The notes under the pieces were generated by a model. That model had not been told where the DNA came from. It saw only the letters and a list, made by a program, of their open reading frames with translations, and did not search any database. Both the position numbers and the translations under genes were made by a program. From an uncultured Fibrobacter sp. (lineage in GTDB: Bacteria > Fibrobacterota > Fibrobacteria > Fibrobacterales > Fibrobacteraceae): a DNA stretch of 50,734 nt. The stretch covers positions 1-50,734 of the forward strand of contig CAMJNF010000003.1 of NCBI GenBank assembly GCA_946407235.1, in the 5' to 3' direction. How positions within the stretch are numbered: the first letter of the stretch is position 1; each line of letters begins with the position of its first letter. Of the stretch, positions 48,436 through 50,734 are shown piece by piece.

Positions 48436-49272
48436 TTACTTCAGCCGATTGAACTTTTTCATTTCTTTGTCCAAAAACGTATCGACGTACTTGGCATAAA
48501 TGAGCGTTGTATCGAGATTGCGGTGGCCCAGCAATTTGCTCGTCGCGGGGAGCGGGATTCCAATGGTGATGCACGTTGTTGCAAATGTATGTCGCGCCAA
48601 GTGGCAATGGATATGCTTGTAATATCCTAGCTTTTTAGCCGCCTTGCGAAGCGTGCGATTGAAAGACGCATTATCAATGACATGGAAAATGCGTCCCGGT
48701 TTCAATGGTTCCGGGAGCAAAAGCCGTGCCTGCACAGGAATCGGAATGTACACCGCCTCGCCCGTCTTGTGGGTTTGCTTTCGAATTTTCCAATCGAAAA
48801 TTTCGGACGAATTCAATGTTCGCAGGTCGCTGTAACGTAGTCCCGTAAAGCAACTGAACAAAAACACGCGCATCACTTCTTCTTCCGAGCGCGTCAACGT
48901 TGTCCGCATGTCTTGAAAATTAAGGTACAGTTGTTTAAGTTCTCGCAGCGTTAAAAATCCACGATGCGAATACGCACGCCTAATTTTCACTTTTTCAAAC
49001 GGGTCGCAATTGATGACTCCATCCGCCTTCATCTTATTGCAAAAAACGCGAAGTACCGAAAGCGCCTTGACAACAGTAGCCTCCTTGTTCCGCAAGGATT
49101 CCAGATGTTGTTTAAAGTCCCGCACAAAATCCGGCGTTAAATCTTTGCACTCCAGCCCAGGGCAAAAATATTCAATTTTTTTCAAATTCCAATAATACGT
49201 GCGTACCGTGAGCGGCGCCAATTCATCGGAACTTTTGTTCAAATAATCCAATGCATAGTCTATAAAACGCAT
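48436..49272 (-). CDS. Tyrosine recombinase/integrase
   Basis: A 278-residue site-specific recombinase. Core-binding SAM-like domain about 1-100; catalytic domain about 105-278. The tyrosine recombinase set is complete: Arg146 (GLRYSD), Lys169, His224-x-x-Arg227 (HLARHTF), His250 (LGHRN) and Tyr259 (TLIYAKY). No attachment sites, excisionase or phage genes are visible, so it may be a solitary recombinase or invertase. The ATG at 49272 is preceded by GGAGG held in a hairpin. Confidence 0.9.
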   Translation of the reverse strand: MRFIDYALDYLNKSSDELAPLTVRTYYWNLKKIEYFCPGLECKDLTPDFVRDFKQHLESLRNKEATVVKALSVLRVFCNKMKADGVINCDPFEKVKIRRAYSHRGFLTLRELKQLYLNFQDMRTTLTRSEEEVMRVFLFSCFTGLRYSDLRTLNSSEIFDWKIRKQTHKTGEAVYIPIPVQARLLLPEPLKPGRIFHVIDNASFNRTLRKAAKKLGYYKHIHCHLARHTFATTCITIGIPLPATSKLLGHRNLDTTLIYAKYVDTFLDKEMKKFNRLK

Positions 49273-49275
49273 AAA

Positions 49276-49298
49276 GCCTCCATGTTAAAATTGGAGGC
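49276..49298 (-). promoter_or_regulatory. Hairpin hiding the integrase ribosome binding site
   Basis: On the minus strand, GCCTCCA, a 9-base loop, and TGGAGGC form a perfect 7-bp stem. The Shine-Dalgarno GGAGG is the 3' arm, followed by TTT and the ATG. If formed in mRNA, it would lower translation. Confidence 0.6.
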
Positions 49299-49317
49299 AG
49301 AAATTAACAAAGAATAT

Positions 49318-49875
49318 TTAATGACGAACTTTCGCCGAACGGATTATTTTTTCGCAAATCGCCGAATCCACTAAATCAGGGCGGTAATTAAATTCCACAA
49401 ACAGCGGCGTTGGCTTGCTGAATATTGAAGTAGAACGGTTAGCATGAATAACAACGGTTCGATGAACTGATATAGCACCATGGAATATACTCATAGAATC
49501 GAGGCGGGCGAACGTCATAAAATCTTTTCCTTTGCACTTTCTATTGGTCACTCTGCCGTGTTTTGTAGACCCGCCATCATAAAATGACATAATGCGATTG
49601 TCAAAAGAATCCTTGATATAACGAATGTTCCATCCGCTACTGGATTCAGACGAATCAACGGAAAGACCTTCGGGCAGTTCGAGCAGATAATAAGAAGCTC
49701 GATATACATTCTTGCCATCAACAACAGGATCCTCGCTTGATTTTGAACAAGAAGCAAAGAGCGCGACACACACAACTATATAAATGCGCCCTAGATGGCG
49801 GATTATGTCGGCCAAGACGTTCTTCGGCATTTTATTCCATAGCGGGAACTGTAAATTTTTCGTGAAGACTTTCAT
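49318..49875 (-). CDS. Lipoprotein of unknown function
   Basis: A 185-residue protein. ATG 49875 has TACTTT 7 bases upstream, leaderless style. The lipoprotein signal (RIYIVVCVALFASC) lies about 30 residues in, so ATG 49830 (MPKNVLADI) is a serious alternative. The mature region has Ser runs (DSSESSSGW) and ends in SAKVRH. No family recognised. A 43-base gap separates it from the integrase, on the same strand. Confidence 0.5.
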   Translation of the reverse strand: MKVFTKNLQFPLWNKMPKNVLADIIRHLGRIYIVVCVALFASCSKSSEDPVVDGKNVYRASYYLLELPEGLSVDSSESSSGWNIRYIKDSFDNRIMSFYDGGSTKHGRVTNRKCKGKDFMTFARLDSMSIFHGAISVHRTVVIHANRSTSIFSKPTPLFVEFNYRPDLVDSAICEKIIRSAKVRH

Positions 49876-49882
49876 CGTTTTA

Positions 49883-49888
49883 AAAGTA
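49883..49888 (-). promoter_or_regulatory. -10 box, leaderless type
   Basis: TACTTT on the minus strand, 7 bases before ATG 49875. Confidence 0.4.
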
Positions 49889-49961
49889 CATAAAATAATG
49901 TGAGAAGAAAAAAAATAAGCCCATGGAGTTTGTCCATAGGCATATTTCATCGAGAAAGGCG

Positions 49962-49986
49962 ATGCCGCAACAAGTGCGGCATGACA
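49962..49986. repeat. ATGACA-type hairpin repeat
   Basis: ATGCCGCA (49962-49969), 5-base loop, TGCGGCAT (49975-49982), GACA. On the minus strand it follows the argD stop within 9 bases. Confidence 0.75.
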
Positions 49987-49994
49987 AAAAGGAA

Positions 49995-50734
49995 TTACTT
50001 TGCGACCTTAGCGAATGCAGCACCAAGTTTTGCGAGAGCTTCGTCGCATTCGGCGGCGGAGACGTTCAGCGGCGGGAGCATACGCAACACGTTGCCCTTG
50101 GCGCTCAAGACCATCATGCCTTCGTCGCGAGCGGCAGCAATCACATTGCCGACCGGGAGGGATTCGTCGAGAGCGAGGCCGAGAATAAGGCCTTCACCAC
50201 GCACGCCCTTCACTGCCGGGAACTTTGCTGCGATAGCTTCAAGGCCAGCCTTGAGCTGAGCAGAGCGAGCTTCGACATTGGCGAGGAATTCCGGCTTTGC
50301 AATCTGGTTCACGACAGCGAGACCCACTGCGCAAGCAACCGGGTTACCGCCAAACGTCGTGCCATGATCGCCCGCCTTGAGCTGGTCAGCGACCTTCTGG
50401 CGGAGGAGCACTGCACCGAGCGGGAGACCACCGCCGAGAGCCTTGGCAAGCGACACGAGGTCAGCGTCAATGCCATGCTTCTGGAGGCCAAGGAATGTGC
50501 CGAGACGGCCCATACCAGCCTGAACTTCGTCGACAATCACGAGGCAGCCGAATTCTTTCTTCAAGCTGTTGATTGCAGCGACCATTTCATCGGACACGGT
50601 CATCACGCCGCCTTCGGCGGCAAGCGATTCGAGCATGATAGCGCACGTGTCGTTGTTGACTTCTGCCTTGAGGGCTGCAACATCGTTCCAAGGAACGTGA
50701 ACAAAGTCACCCGGCATGGAGCCAAAGCCTTCAC
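49995..50734 (-). CDS. argD: Acetylornithine aminotransferase, C-terminal part (cut by window end)
   Basis: About 246 residues of a PLP-dependent class III aminotransferase; the start lies past the window edge. Visible: CAIMLESLAAEGGV, LVIVDEVQAGMGRLG (PLP-ring Asp), SLAKALGGGLPLGAVL with the Schiff-base Lys, and DHGTTFGGNPVACAV. RGEGLILGLAL and RMLPPLNV fit ArgD better than GABA aminotransferases. It makes N-acetylornithine in arginine synthesis. Full length would be about 390-400 residues. Confidence 0.88.
   Translation of the reverse strand, partial: EGFGSMPGDFVHVPWNDVAALKAEVNNDTCAIMLESLAAEGGVMTVSDEMVAAINSLKKEFGCLVIVDEVQAGMGRLGTFLGLQKHGIDADLVSLAKALGGGLPLGAVLLRQKVADQLKAGDHGTTFGGNPVACAVGLAVVNQIAKPEFLANVEARSAQLKAGLEAIAAKFPAVKGVRGEGLILGLALDESLPVGNVIAAARDEGMMVLSAKGNVLRMLPPLNVSAAECDEALAKLGAAFAKVAK

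Noticed and set aside
48436-49272. Integrase as the sign of a prophage or integrated island
   Set aside because: No tRNA, direct repeats, excisionase or phage genes were seen on either side; neighbours are ordinary chromosomal genes.

Overview
The window looks like chromosomal DNA of a Fibrobacter species (Fibrobacterota, an anaerobic plant-fibre degrader of the gut). The main evidence is a lipoprotein ending in a FISUMP-type domain (the 'Fibrobacter succinogenes major paralogous' family), a GH30 enzyme with a Fibrobacter-style C-terminal tail, a lipoprotein CBM11-like/GH5 cellulase, Ser-rich linkers after lipoboxes, and many Gram-negative envelope proteins. This is inference from protein style, since no rRNA or tRNA gene was seen.

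Layout. 1-2700: a repeat island, then a promoter and a secreted GH30 xylanase-like enzyme. 2745-8323 (minus strand): FISUMP lipoprotein with collagen-like stretches, gpsA, plsY and der; der and plsY overlap by 95 bp. 8590-12098 (plus): aroE, a fused aroK-aroB, and a nucleotide-sugar epimerase/dehydratase. 12200-16655 (plus): a lipocalin-like secreted protein, a eukaryotic-type hisA, a GT4 glycosyltransferase and mutY. 16666-21222 (minus): fmt, rsmB and two outer-membrane-like proteins, closely coupled. 21543-22581: lrgA-lrgB. 22595-23977 (minus): a double SagB/nitroreductase-like protein. 24185-29998: GH5 cellulase, a small orphan transcription unit, and a 1185-residue protein with a metallopeptidase domain, a beta-propeller-like middle and a probable barrel. 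30025-33449 (minus): three lipoproteins and an RlmD-like RNA methyltransferase. 33735-37135: a complete Mla/MCE lipid-transport operon. 37198-38222 (minus): xseB and an Opp/Dpp-type ATPase. 38252-44156: a five-gene operon of unknown function, made of three paralogous lipoproteins and two paralogous PEGA-like/two-helix membrane proteins. This is the best candidate for an undescribed system. 44344-50734: DedA protein, MORN-repeat protein, B12-type radical SAM enzyme, a putative sRNA or attenuator, a zinc-ribbon DUF4328 membrane protein, a tyrosine recombinase whose ribosome binding site lies in a hairpin, a lipoprotein, and the 3' part of argD.

Three genome-wide habits show up. (1) Tandem heptamer arrays (AGTNNNN / AATTAGG types, period exactly 7) occur at about a dozen places, often starting at a stop codon, and twice run through coding sequence in frame. 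(2) At least eleven genes have a TATATT/TAAATT/TACTTT-like -10 box ending only 6-8 bases before the ATG and no Shine-Dalgarno sequence, as expected for leaderless mRNAs. (3) Two further dispersed families are present: a hairpin ending in ATGACA (one copy inside mutY), and a 94-140 bp GC-rich element found three times in the same orientation, each 59-73 bp before a start codon.

No CRISPR array, phage module or complete insertion sequence was seen. Products were assigned by reading motifs only; no database search was run.
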